Positions 46,346 through 54,507 of a stretch of 64,000 nucleotides of DNA are shown here, in pieces (within the stretch, counting starts at the first letter, position 1; each line of letters begins with the position of its first letter). The DNA is from Kiritimatiellota bacterium B12222. GTDB taxonomy: Bacteria; Verrucomicrobiota; Kiritimatiellia; SS1-B-03-39; UBA6053. The notes below the pieces were generated by a model. That model saw only the letters and a list, made by a program, of their open reading frames with translations, did not search any database and was not told the DNA's origin. Both the position numbers and the translations under genes were made by a program. Where the stretch lies: contig CP120722.1 in the NCBI GenBank assembly GCA_029719485.1, forward strand, positions 3,038,001-3,102,000, read 5' to 3'.

Positions 46346-47496
46346 TGTATTTCTCCTTCATTGTTCAACGACATCAGTACCCCGAGCACTTGCGTAATTC
46401 CTTTAAAAATAGGTTCGACTTCCACTTCTTCTTCCAAGGTATTGATAAGATGGCCATTGCTAATTCCCAAGGTAACCGCCGGAATATCCCGGGCAATAAA
46501 TGCGGCCAATTCTGACATACTGGGCCCAATTTTAGGTTTAATCTCTAAGGCGTCCATGACCGAATGGCATTTTTGCACCAAGGGATCCGAATAAGGCAAA
46601 CCACCATGAAAACGATGGGCAATTTTATTAAAGGCAATTTCCACACCACTGCGCGCACGCACTTCTTCAATTATTTCGCCAATGCGATCTTCAATCATTT
46701 TCGCGACCTCACCCGATTCACTTCGCACTTCAAATCGGAGCGAGGCGGTTCTGGCCAATTCATGAAAACTATTCCCCCCATGCAAACTTCCAAACACGAC
46801 AGACGTTTGAGGACGGGAGGGGCGTGGAATTTCAAGGATGCGGTTGATGATGTCATTCATATGGACAATTGCGCCCATAACTCCAAATCGGGAAAAGTCA
46901 TACTCGTCGGGAACCTCAACCGTAATTTCTCCACGCATCATCGCCAGGGAAGTGAAATTTAAACGACCCAGTGGTGCACCCTCCAAACAAATGGCCTGAT
47001 CAAAATTCTGCGGAGTATTGTCCAACAGAAAACGAATCCCCCCTAAATTTCCCCGACCCAAACTCCGAGACACACCCAAAAACCATAAGTTAACATGCGG
47101 CTTAAGATCTAAGGTGCGAATTAAATAGGGGAGACTCGCCAACACCGCAGCTCCTAAACTATTGTCACCAATTCCAATGCCTTGAATACGTTCATTCCCC
47201 AAAGAGAGCGCGTGAGAGCTTGAGGCGTCAAATACAGTATCCAAATGAGCGGCAACCGCAACCGTAGGTGCACCTTCCGGTCCAGGTAAATATCCTATCC
47301 CATTGTTGACTTCGTCATCACTGATGTGATCCAAACCGGCCTCTCGAAAACGATCGAGCAGAAAACGAACACGGTCTTCTTCTTTAAAAGTTGGCGCTGG
47401 CGTTTCAGCCATCATGACCAAATTTGCGAGTAAGACATCCTGACATTGCCGAACTTTTTGTTCTAATGTCATCATGGTTGTGGGATTAGGGGTCAT
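46342..47496 (-). CDS. M20-like metallohydrolase
   Basis: 384 residues. Metal-ligand positions of the M20/M42 clan are partly visible: A-H-L-D-T-V near residue 82, G-I-G-D-N-S near 110, and CLEGAPLG near 170. I-G-P-S-M-S-E-L is near the third metal-binding region, and G-H-L-I-N-T-L-E-E-E-V-E-V near the C-terminus holds the last His. A lid/dimerisation domain occupies about 180-300. It shares ATGA with gpgS downstream, so it is translationally coupled, which is not a usual place for a housekeeping peptidase. A peptidase, deacylase or a sugar-related hydrolase are all possible. The family is clear; the substrate is not. Confidence 0.85.
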   Translation of the reverse strand: MTPNPTTMMTLEQKVRQCQDVLLANLVMMAETPAPTFKEEDRVRFLLDRFREAGLDHISDDEVNNGIGYLPGPEGAPTVAVAAHLDTVFDASSSHALSLGNERIQGIGIGDNSLGAAVLASLPYLIRTLDLKPHVNLWFLGVSRSLGRGNLGGIRFLLDNTPQNFDQAICLEGAPLGRLNFTSLAMMRGEITVEVPDEYDFSRFGVMGAIVHMNDIINRILEIPRPSRPQTSVVFGSLHGGNSFHELARTASLRFEVRSESGEVAKMIEDRIGEIIEEVRARSGVEIAFNKIAHRFHGGLPYSDPLVQKCHSVMDALEIKPKIGPSMSELAAFIARDIPAVTLGISNGHLINTLEEEVEVEPIFKGITQVLGVLMSLNNEGEIQ

Positions 47497-47622
47497 TTTA
47501 TAAATATCCTTTTTATCGTACTTATCATTAAGTTGTGCATACCCTACTCCTCCATGCGCCTTTCGTCATGAAGTGATTTCTTAAAAATCACATGTAACGA
47601 TTTTATGCTACAAAAACGAATA

Positions 47623-47652
47623 TTGACTACGTTTATGTATTAATTTTATATT
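47623..47652 (+). promoter_or_regulatory. Sigma70-type promoter for the GT4 gene
   Basis: TTGACT (47623-47628) and TATATT (47647-47652) are spaced 18 bp on the plus strand, 92 bp before the GT4 start codon, in an A+T-rich spacer between divergent genes. Confidence 0.6.
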
Positions 47653-47744
47653 CTCATTAAGTTAAAGGGTAGTTTTACGTTTTCGTTTCTGCAATATGAG
47701 TTTAAAAGTTGAGATATGATAAAACCACTACTTGGAGTTCTGAA

Positions 47745-49001
47745 ATGTCACTGAATATCGGATTTGTTTCTACACGCTTTAGCGGGACGGATGGCGTTTC
47801 ACTGGAAAGTGCAAAGTGGGCGGAAATACTTTGGGAATCCGGACATGTTTCACATTGGTATGCAGGAGAGTTAGACCGAGATCCGGGACTCAGCATGTTG
47901 GTCCCGGAAGCCTTTTTTGGACATGAAGAAAATGAGTGGATTAACGAACGCATATGGGGAAGAACCAAGCGAGACCCTGAGGTCAGTCAACGCATTCATC
48001 AATTGGCAGGTTATCTTAAGAGCACCCTTTATGAATTTGTGGAGAAATTTCAGATCGATATTCTGTTGCCCGAAAATGCCCTCACCATTCCCATGCATCT
48101 TCCGCTGGGCATTGCCATCACAGAATTTTTGGCCGAAACCCAAATGCCCTGCATTGCACATCATCATGATTTTTCCTGGGAACGCATCCGCTTCTCCATC
48201 AATGCCGTTACCGATTATTTGGACTTTGCTTTCCCTCCTCGTTTACCCAACATTATCCACACCGTCATCAATCAAGCCGCGCAAGAGCAACTCTGTTGGC
48301 GCCGTGGGGTTTCATCCATTCTGACACCCAATGTCATCGATTATAAAAATCCGCCACCGCCTTTAGATGGTTATGCCTTGGATGTGCGGAAGGATCTGGG
48401 CCTGGAAGAGGACGACATCTTTATTCTACAACCTACCCGAATCGTGCCTCGAAAAGGCATTGAACACGCGATTAAACTGGTAGAAATGTTAGATGATCCC
48501 CGCTGTAAATTGGTAATCTCACATGCGGCCGGAGATGAAGGGTTTGAGTACGTCAATATGTTGCACGAATTGGCGCACGAATCGAATGTGGATCTACGTG
48601 TAGTCGCAGACCGCGTCGATGACTTACGAGGCTTAACCCCTGATGGCCAAAAGGTGTACACCCTTTGGGATTTGTATCCCCATGCCGACTTGGTGACCTA
48701 CCCCAGCCTTTACGAAGGTTTTGGAAATGCCTTACTTGAAGCCATCTACTTTAAAAAACCTGTGGTGATAAATCGTTACGACATCTTTGCGCGTGACATC
48801 GAACCCAAGGGATTTCAATTCCCGATGATGGAAGGATATGTACGTCGTTCTTTGGTCACTCAAGTAAAGGAAATCCTCAATAATCCTGATTTACGGGAAG
48901 CACAGTGCGAAGAGAATTACATCATTGCCCAGAAGTTTTTCAGTTACGAAGTTTTACGACGCAAACTCAATGCGATCATCGCAAACCTCATTGTAGAGTA
49001 G
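47745..49001 (+). CDS. GT4-family glycosyltransferase, possibly compatible-solute synthesis
   Basis: 418 residues from the ATG at 47745, with GGAG 7 nt upstream; an earlier in-frame ATG at 47709 lacks this. It is GT-B: an N-terminal Rossmann half with MSLNIGFVSTRFSGTDGVSLE and a HHHDFSWERIRF segment, and a C-terminal half with LQPTRIVPRKGIEHAI and the retaining-GT4 donor motif P-S-L-Y-E-G-F-G-N-A-L-L-E-A. It is divergent from the M20-like/gpgS operon across a 248-bp promoter region. Mannosylglucosylglycerate synthases (MggS) are GT4 enzymes found with gpgS, so a second sugar transfer to glucosylglycerate is a fair hypothesis, not a demonstrated function. Confidence 0.87.
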   Translation: MSLNIGFVSTRFSGTDGVSLESAKWAEILWESGHVSHWYAGELDRDPGLSMLVPEAFFGHEENEWINERIWGRTKRDPEVSQRIHQLAGYLKSTLYEFVEKFQIDILLPENALTIPMHLPLGIAITEFLAETQMPCIAHHHDFSWERIRFSINAVTDYLDFAFPPRLPNIIHTVINQAAQEQLCWRRGVSSILTPNVIDYKNPPPPLDGYALDVRKDLGLEEDDIFILQPTRIVPRKGIEHAIKLVEMLDDPRCKLVISHAAGDEGFEYVNMLHELAHESNVDLRVVADRVDDLRGLTPDGQKVYTLWDLYPHADLVTYPSLYEGFGNALLEAIYFKKPVVINRYDIFARDIEPKGFQFPMMEGYVRRSLVTQVKEILNNPDLREAQCEENYIIAQKFFSYEVLRRKLNAIIANLIVE

Positions 49002-49060
49002 TCGAAGAAGATAGCGTCCGTTTTCCTCAACGCACAAGAGCCCTCTTCAATCCATCACTG

Positions 49061-50032
49061 CTAATAAAATCCAGTAGCGCTCTGCTCACCTTGAATTTCA
49101 CCGAGATAGCGAACTTCCCTCACCAGATCGATATCAAACTGAGATTTGACGGCCTGCTGAAGCTCACGCGCCAATGCCGCCACATCCTCTGCACGACAAT
49201 GGGCATCCCGCTTAATCAAAATATTGGCATGGTCGGCAAAAACACCTGCCCCGCCCACTGATTTAGTTTTTGCCCCCACCTGCTCTAGAAAATAACCCGC
49301 GGCCTGACGCCGTTCCGCCGCAGAACTGGGTTCCAGGTTTTTGAAAAAACTCCCAATACACGGTTCGCGTTGCCAATCAGGATGCTTAGAGGCCCGCAAC
49401 GCAAGAATGCGTCGATGTTCTTGCATCAGAGCGGCAGAATCTCCAGCCTGCAAACGGACCTGGATATCGCTAACCCAAAAGCCATTGTGCTTAAGATCAG
49501 AGTTGCGATAAGAAAAATTGCAGTCCGCCACCTCACAGGTTTGAAACTGACCTTCAGCATTCACACCTTTCACCCGCGTCAGCACATGTTCCATCTGTAC
49601 ACCCCAAGCACCCGCATTTCCCACCACGGCCCCACCTACGGTCCCAGGAATCCCCGTAAAAGCTTCTAAACCCGCCCAGCCCCCGGCAACAGCCCATGCC
49701 ACCACATCCTGCAAAGAGCAGGCAGCAGAAATCGTCCACACACCAGGAGCCTCTTCTCGGGGAACAGCATCTTGTTGTACAAAACGAATTCCCAAACCCG
49801 GCCATCCCGCATCGGAAAACAAAATATTGCTACCTTCCCCAAATAAGAAGACGGGGATGTCATGTTCAAGACAGAGTTGACGAACCTGTAGTAAGTCTTG
49901 AGAGTGACTTAAACGAAGTAACCAGCGAAGCGGTCCTCCCAAATGAAAAGTTCCCAGTTCGGCCAACGGCACCTGCTCTTCAATCGAATATCCGGCATCC
50001 CTCAAAGGCTGAATCATCGTAGATCTAGACAT
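49061..50032 (-). CDS. murB: UDP-N-acetylenolpyruvoylglucosamine reductase MurB
   Basis: 323 residues from the ATG at 50030-50032; a GTG at 50062 in frame would overlap the gene before it. FAD-binding hallmarks include TFHLGGPLRWLLRL, FGEGSNILFSDAGW, TGIPGTVGGAVVGNAGAWG, the Tyr-x-x-Ser region NFSYRNSDLK and the C-terminal Glu-containing LVREVRYLGE. MurB reduces UDP-GlcNAc-enolpyruvate to UDP-MurNAc in peptidoglycan synthesis. It is last in a minus-strand run with a LysM lipoprotein, a coiled-coil membrane protein and a small membrane protein, an arrangement not among the usual mur clusters. It is convergent with the GT4 gene. Confidence 0.95.
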   Translation of the reverse strand: MSRSTMIQPLRDAGYSIEEQVPLAELGTFHLGGPLRWLLRLSHSQDLLQVRQLCLEHDIPVFLFGEGSNILFSDAGWPGLGIRFVQQDAVPREEAPGVWTISAACSLQDVVAWAVAGGWAGLEAFTGIPGTVGGAVVGNAGAWGVQMEHVLTRVKGVNAEGQFQTCEVADCNFSYRNSDLKHNGFWVSDIQVRLQAGDSAALMQEHRRILALRASKHPDWQREPCIGSFFKNLEPSSAAERRQAAGYFLEQVGAKTKSVGGAGVFADHANILIKRDAHCRAEDVAALARELQQAVKSQFDIDLVREVRYLGEIQGEQSATGFY

Positions 50033-50046
50033 TGCTGACCGCAACT

Positions 50047-50481
50047 CTATCGGGTAATCCACACCAGCGAATAAATAATCACAGCCGCCACAAACACCAA
50101 AAACAACAAGCGGTTGCGATGCACATTTAAGTGACTACTCTTTTCTTTCGGCCGTAAATCTTTTTCGGTACCCAACGCAAAGTAGTTATTAAATTTGGCC
50201 TGCGTGCGGGAAGCCGAGGTGGGGGCCTGAATACCATCGGGAGCATAACTCTGACGGTTTAACTTCACCCGACCACCCTGCTTGCCTTTTTTTTGACTAA
50301 AAGCCCAAGAAAACAAACCTGTAAAAACCGACACATGTGCGACTTCAGGTTGCACATAGCGTTGCTCAGGTTTTAAGGGGATATCTCGAGGCAGCGTTTT
50401 AACGATACGACGCGACCCAACAGAGCTTGCCCGACCTGTAGAAGGTCCCTGGAAAGATGAGGTTGGCGTGGTCGATTTCAT
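50047..50481 (-). CDS. Small C-terminally anchored membrane protein, unknown function
   Basis: 144 residues from the ATG at 50479-50481, which has AAGGTG 8 nt upstream and lies 12 bp after the preceding gene; the frame is open further upstream but overlaps that gene. The protein is polar, Ser/Lys/Arg-rich and low in recognisable motif, with a single C-terminal helix LLFLVFVAAVIIYSLVWI ending W-I-T-R. That makes it a tail-anchored type protein. It sits between a coiled-coil protein and murB, and probably acts at the envelope. I do not recognise the family. Confidence 0.75.
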   Translation of the reverse strand: MKSTTPTSSFQGPSTGRASSVGSRRIVKTLPRDIPLKPEQRYVQPEVAHVSVFTGLFSWAFSQKKGKQGGRVKLNRQSYAPDGIQAPTSASRTQAKFNNYFALGTEKDLRPKEKSSHLNVHRNRLLFLVFVAAVIIYSLVWITR

Positions 50482-50492
50482 GTCGAGACACC

Positions 50493-51176
50493 TTAAGGCC
50501 CAAAGGCCGTGTTCGTCAAGATCCAATGCACGAATAAGGCCGTAAAACCGCCTAAAACACAGAGGGGCACAGCTATACCAGCTCCCACTTTCAACCAAAA
50601 AGTAAACCCGTAATTTTGCAGATTTCCCCGATCTTTCGTTTCTGACGATTGTTCACTGGTCCAGTCCAAGGCATCGAGCCGCGTGAGTCCTTTTTTAAAC
50701 TCCATTCGTACCCCTTCCAGCGCATCAGTAACGCGGATCAATTCAGGCTGAAACTCTTCTTCTGACCACCCCCCCTCTCCGAGAGCCAAGAGCTCTCTCT
50801 CAAGTCTGGAAAAAAGAGTGCGACTATTGGCATAAACTTCTTGAAGTTGCGCGACCCGCATCTCTTCTTTGTCCAACAATCCTAAACACTGATGGATCCT
50901 CCGGGAAAGATGCTGCTTTTCTTCAACATACTCCCCCTGTTGCTGACGGAGACTTTCCAAAGTCTGCTTACGCTTTAATAAATTTTGTTGCTGCTGATGC
51001 AGGCTTTCCAGCTCTCGAGCCGCACTCGACACCTCTTCTTCTAACTGCGCTCGTTGTTGTTGCATCTTACCCAGTTGATTTTGCCCTTCCAAATCTTCAG
51101 CATGCAAATCGGGCCTAGGGAAGCGGGGCTGATTTAAATCAGCATCTATAAAATCTGTATCATGAGGATTATTCAT
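50493..51176 (-). CDS. Coiled-coil protein with C-terminal transmembrane helix
   Basis: 227 residues. Residues about 30-165 are a long heptad-rich, Gln/Glu/Leu-rich coiled coil (for example ELESLHQQQQNLLKRKQTLE). A C-terminal transmembrane segment follows (VGAGIAVPLCVLGGFTALFVHWIL). There is no signal peptide, so the coiled coil probably faces the cytoplasm. Its start overlaps the stop of the LysM gene by one base (TGATG), so the two are translationally coupled. Coupling to LysM and murB genes suggests an envelope scaffold, but there is no direct evidence. Confidence 0.8.
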   Translation of the reverse strand: MNNPHDTDFIDADLNQPRFPRPDLHAEDLEGQNQLGKMQQQRAQLEEEVSSAARELESLHQQQQNLLKRKQTLESLRQQQGEYVEEKQHLSRRIHQCLGLLDKEEMRVAQLQEVYANSRTLFSRLERELLALGEGGWSEEEFQPELIRVTDALEGVRMEFKKGLTRLDALDWTSEQSSETKDRGNLQNYGFTFWLKVGAGIAVPLCVLGGFTALFVHWILTNTAFGP

Positions 51177-51991
51177 CAGGGAATCACCAGAACTGTGCCT
51201 AATTTTAGTGCATTTTGATTGGGAATCACATCTCGGTTGGCGTCATAAATCGTCCGCCACCGGGAAGCCTCTCCATACATTTTTTGTGAAATGCGCCCCA
51301 GCGTATCTCCTCTCTTCACAGTATAGGTCTTTACGTTGTTCTCGACAGGAACGTCATTCGTAGTCACTGACGCTTGACCTGGGTTTGCATAAGACGTGGC
51401 CGATTTTGATTTAAGCGCACTAATTTCTTCTAAAAGAGCTAATTTCTCTACCGCCCAATCCGGAGGGGCCTGAAACGGAACCTCTCCGCGACGTACACGT
51501 AGCTGCTGGAGATTCACTTCCGCTACCGCAAGTTTTTGTTGGGTATCGGACAATTGTTGTTGAAGACTCTGAAGCTGCGCCTCAGGACTTCCATCCAATA
51601 AGGGAGCATGCTGTTGCATGCCCATCGCCCCCAAACGACGACTCTCATCATCCACCACCTGACGTATAATATCAGCCTTTTCACTCTCGGGCCTGGCATC
51701 TAAATACCGTTGAAAATGGTACACCGCTTTGATCGGCTCTCTTTTCGACTGATACAACATACCCAACCGTAAATGGGTTAAGGCATAATCTGGATGGTCA
51801 TATAAAAAGGTAAGCAAGATCTCTTCTGCCCCGTCTAGATCCTGTAACGTCACCCGTTCATGCGCTTCAATTAACTTGGGATGCTCCTTCTCCGTAAGAT
51901 CAGATCCCTGATAACGGGTACAACCACTGCTCCCGAAACAAAGGAGTGCAAAAAGCAAAAGAAAGTGTGAACGTACTGCGGGAAAATTCAT
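51176..51991 (-). CDS. LysM lipoprotein with TPR-like repeats
   Basis: 271 residues. The lipobox region is G-S-S-G-C (Cys24). Residues about 45-110 show TPR-like helices (LIEAHERVTLQDLDGAEEIL, YALTHLRLGMLYQSKREPIK). Residues about 130-190 form a Gln-rich coiled coil. The final 50 residues are a LysM domain (YTVKRGDTLGRISQKMYG through LKLGTVLVIP). LysM binds peptidoglycan GlcNAc. It is the first gene of the lipoprotein - coiled coil - membrane protein - murB run, and divergent from the decayed sulfatase. The family is clear; the role may be wall anchoring or assembly. Confidence 0.88.
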   Translation of the reverse strand: MNFPAVRSHFLLLFALLCFGSSGCTRYQGSDLTEKEHPKLIEAHERVTLQDLDGAEEILLTFLYDHPDYALTHLRLGMLYQSKREPIKAVYHFQRYLDARPESEKADIIRQVVDDESRRLGAMGMQQHAPLLDGSPEAQLQSLQQQLSDTQQKLAVAEVNLQQLRVRRGEVPFQAPPDWAVEKLALLEEISALKSKSATSYANPGQASVTTNDVPVENNVKTYTVKRGDTLGRISQKMYGEASRWRTIYDANRDVIPNQNALKLGTVLVIP

Positions 51992-52111
51992 AACAATTCA
52001 ATAGCTAGGCTTTGCAGTTGTCGCAAGTGGAAAAGCCGTCCTCAATGTCATTTCAGCAAAAAACTCCCATAAAGGAGGATCATGATTCACTATCAAAAAC
52101 TGGAAAACCTG

Positions 52112-53561
52112 ATGAATCATTCGCGTTTCAAAAAAATATAAAGTGCCTTTGTGCTCTGCACAGCACTTTCAGTCTCCTAGGCCATTTGCTCAAGAAAAAC
52201 CCAATATCGTTTACATTTTGGTCGATAACGTCGACTGGGGAAATTTTGGAGTTTACGGAGGTGGGACCCCTACCCCACGTATCGACGCCTTAGCCCGCGG
52301 AGGAATTCGCTTTAAAAATTACAATGTTGAGGCCCAGTGCACCCATCACGTTCCGCCATCATGACCGGACGTCATCCCATTCGTTCAGAAACCTCTTCAG
52401 TGCCCATGCCTGGTGCAGGACTCTCAGGAATGGCCCCATGGGAATACACCATTGCCGAATTACTCTCTGACGCGGGATACACCACAGCTTTGTTTGGAAA
52501 ATGGCACTTAGGAAACACAGAAGGTCGTCTGCCAAATGACCAAGGCTTCGACGAATGGTGGGGCATCAAAAACAGTTGGGATGAATCCGGCTACACAGCC
52601 TGGCCTCTGTTCAAAGAACTGTGGCATTCCCGTTCCCATGATTTGGGAAGGTGTAAAAGGTCAAAAATCAACTGCAGTCATGCCTCTGAACCTCCAGGTT
52701 CGCCCCATTGTGGACGAGAAGTACTTGATCCCCAAAACCACCGCGTACATTAAGAAAAATGCAGAAGAAAAGAAACCCTTCTTTGTATATCTCGGCTATT
52801 CAGAGGCGCACCCTCCCATTATCGTCAATGATAATTTTGCAGGAACCTCTACCAAACATGGTGGAACATGGGCCGATATGATCGGCGAAATGGACTATCA
52901 TGTGGGTCAACATATGGACGCCGTAAAGGAAGCGGAAATTGAAGACAATACCATTTTCAGCAGTGACAATGCAAGCGGCGGATTCATTCCTCAAACGGGC
53001 CCCGGTTCTAACGGTCCTTTTAGAGGTGATTTTGCCAATACGCCTTTCGAAGGCAGTATGCGCGTACCTGCCATTGTCAGCTGGCCTGGAAAAATTCCTG
53101 CTGGAGTGGTTACCAATGAAATCGTCGCAGCCGCAGACTGGTTACCCACCGTTGCCGCAATGGTAGGTGCATCAGAACTTTTACCGAAAGATCGCCCCCT
53201 CGACGGTGTCGATGTTTCCCCATTACTTTTGGGAACAAGTGATAGTTCAGGCCGGGACAGTTACATGTTTTTGGGTACAGATGGTAAGTTAATGTCCATC
53301 AAATGGAAACTCTACAAAATCATTTTCCGTTATACCGAAACACCTGTGGCCGCAGAGAAAACTTTCGTCAAACCGCAGTTCCCTATGGTCTATGACCTGA
53401 GCAGCGATCCACACGAAGACAACAACCTCTTCTACTCTGACTTAACCATCGACTGGGTTCTCGCACCCAAGATGATGCTCATCGAAGAGTACGAACGCAG
53501 TGTTGCAAAATACCCCAACATCAAAGTGGGCGAAGACTTCAAAGGCTATCCTAAAAAATAA
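52112..53561 (+). pseudogene. Decayed arylsulfatase, frameshifted in several places
   Basis: Sulfatase sequence is spread over three frames. The segment EKPNIVYILVDNVDWGNFG opens the domain. The formylglycine site reads NVEAQCT up to 52341, and PSRSAIMTGRHP continues in another frame, because one C is missing in the C run at 52342-52344, within the C-T-P-S-R motif. A second shift near 52617-52623 separates YTAWPLFKE from GIPVPMIWEG, which runs on to FKGYPKK at 53561. Upstream, a signal-peptide-like stretch starting M-N-H-S-R-F-K-K-I (ATG 52112) is interrupted by two stops. The segment DNTIFSSDN suggests a small in-frame deletion. Total length fits a 480-residue sulfatase. Sequencing errors cannot be excluded, but several lesions point to real decay. 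Confidence 0.82.
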
Positions 53562-53738
53562 CCCAAGACCTGTCAACCCGCTCTGCTTCGGCAGGGTGGG
53601 TTGAATACTCCCCCCATTCTGTGAGTAGGGGAATCCCCCCCCTCCCTTGAATAACATGTGAGACCCATCCTATGAACACGACCATTATTAAAAAATTTAC
53701 ACACAAACGGGCATCGACCTACATTCCCCTTCTCGTTT

Positions 53739-53763
53739 CCGCTTTCCGACTCTCGGAAAGCGG
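53739..53763. other. Perfect 11-bp hairpin
   Basis: CCGCTTTCCGA (53739-53749) and TCGGAAAGCGG (53753-53763) pair fully with a 3-nt loop; a related CCGA/CGGAAAG pair follows at about 53777-53791. No T run. It lies between the pseudogene end and the YceI terminator. Origin unknown. Confidence 0.6.
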
Positions 53764-53784
53764 TGGTACCATTCTTCCGAAGCT

Positions 53785-53823
53785 CGGAAAGAAAAGAACC
53801 CCGGTCTCAAAACCGGGGTTCTT
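53785..53823 (-). terminator. Terminator of the YceI gene
   Basis: AAGAACCCCGGT and ACCGGGGTTCTT (53794-53823) form a 12-bp stem; on the minus strand TTCTTTTCTTT follows. It lies 25 bp after the yceI-like stop codon. Confidence 0.85.
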
Positions 53824-53847
53824 CCTTTTTGGAGTGATGAAGAAAGA

Positions 53848-54402
53848 CTATTCAGTCAACTCTACACTGATACTGAGATGTACCATGTCTCCAACCACGA
53901 CCCCACCTGCTTCAAGGGCTTTGTTCCAAGTGAGACCAAATTCAGTGCGGTCAATTTCACCATCAAGGTTTAACCCATAAACCGTTTTTCCCCAAGGACT
54001 GGTAACCGGTCCTAAAAATTCCAAGTCGAGCACCACATCTTTGGTTACATCGAGAATGGTCAATTTACCATGAAGCTTTCCCGCTTCAACTTTAGTCGAA
54101 ACGAACGTGATGTTAGGATATTCAGCTTCATTGAAGAAATCAGGACTTTTCAGATGGCTGTCCCGTTTTTCGTTATCTGTATCCAAACTGGACACTGGAA
54201 TCGTGGCGTTGACCGAGACCAATTTACCGTCGGTCACATCTACCTTCGCCTCAAACTCTTTAAATTGCCCTTTGGTTTTTGAAACCACCATGTGGGAAAC
54301 GGTGAATTGAATTTCAGAATGACTCTTATCTACATCTAATTCTTTTGCAGAGAGGTGAAAGGCTGCTGCCGCTACGGTTAACCATAAAAATGTGTGTTTC
54401 AT
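53848..54402 (-). CDS. YceI-family lipid-binding periplasmic protein
   Basis: 184 residues with a signal peptide ending near FHLSA and a mature start at KELDVDKSHSEIQFTVSHMV, the YceI pattern. Conserved segments FKEFEAKVDVTDGKLVSVNATIPVSSLDTDNEKRDSHLKSPDFF and VGDMVHLSISVELTE are lipocalin-like beta-barrel parts. Family members bind isoprenoids or fatty amides in the periplasm and are often stress-induced. The gene is monocistronic, with its own terminator and a 105-bp gap to dinB. The annotated family is secure; the ligand is not known. Confidence 0.93.
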   Translation of the reverse strand: MKHTFLWLTVAAAAFHLSAKELDVDKSHSEIQFTVSHMVVSKTKGQFKEFEAKVDVTDGKLVSVNATIPVSSLDTDNEKRDSHLKSPDFFNEAEYPNITFVSTKVEAGKLHGKLTILDVTKDVVLDLEFLGPVTSPWGKTVYGLNLDGEIDRTEFGLTWNKALEAGGVVVGDMVHLSISVELTE

Positions 54403-54507
54403 AAAAATTCCTCTATCAAGGGGTTCTGACAGTATTGTCGTTAATGTGTCTCAACAAAGGCATACATCCTTACAAAAAAATTTCAACCGAAGTATATGTA
54501 TTGTACC

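Noticed and set aside
52012..52293. A 93-codon open frame at the head of the sulfatase remnant
   Set aside because: It is out of frame with the sulfatase domain and only partly overlaps the probable signal peptide; better explained by decay of one gene.
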